Assembly: GCA_031259935.1 (NCBI GenBank)
Contig: JAIRKV010000107.1
Span: 1-5,595, forward strand
Reading direction: 5' to 3'
Source: Prevotellaceae bacterium
GTDB taxonomy: Bacteria > Bacteroidota > Bacteroidia > Bacteroidales > UBA932
Length of the DNA: 5,595 nucleotides
Positions within the stretch are counted from its first letter, which is position 1; each line of letters opens with the position of its first letter. This document shows, in pieces, positions 5,553 to 5,595 of this stretch. The translations under genes and the position numbers were made by a program. The notes beneath the pieces are model-generated. The model was not told the origin of the DNA. It made no database searches and saw nothing but the letters and a program-made list of their open reading frames with translations.

Positions 5553-5595
5553 AAATGATAAGGCTATAAATTTATATGTCGCAAATTTTTTGGCT

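Noticed and set aside
5480..5595. CIRCE (HrcA) operator upstream of grpE
   Set aside because: No TTAGCACTC/GAGTGCTAA arms are present in the visible upstream bases.

Overview
The window reads as chromosomal DNA from a member of the Bacteroidota, most likely Bacteroidales. It is AT-rich, lacks strong Shine-Dalgarno sequences, and has two clean matches to the Bacteroidota -7 promoter box (TAnnTTTG) just upstream of start codons. The proteins also fit this group, for example the C-terminus of GrpE and the YgiQ-type radical SAM protein. The organism is inferred from these features only.

All five genes lie on the minus strand, so the transcriptional order runs from right to left. At the right is a heat-shock pair, grpE (4919-5479) and dnaJ (3765-4913), separated by 5 bases. 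An 8-bp inverted repeat followed by a T-rich tract lies upstream of grpE. Next is a 123-base gap with a promoter, then a peptide deformylase carrying an N-terminal lipoprotein signal (3033-3641). It overlaps the start of a ygiQ radical SAM gene (1313-3040) by 8 bases. A 264-base gap follows, with a tandem 21-bp repeat and a second promoter. The last gene is a YycJ/WalJ-type metallo-beta-lactamase-fold hydrolase (254-1048). The left end (1-253) holds no gene. It contains four copies of an AT-rich 8-mer, a palindromic REP-like element and a rho-independent terminator that would end the yycJ transcript.

The likely transcription units are grpE-dnaJ, def-ygiQ and yycJ. GrpE and DnaJ are co-chaperones of DnaK, which is not in the window. 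The other three genes have no obvious shared pathway. However, the def and yycJ promoters match at 37 of 45 positions, well beyond the -7 box, which suggests a shared promoter class or regulator.

There is no CRISPR array, transposase, phage gene or RNA gene here, and I do not see a new multi-gene system. The points most worth a second look are the apparently exported deformylase, the twin promoter modules, the REP-like element, and the repeats in the gap between ygiQ and yycJ.
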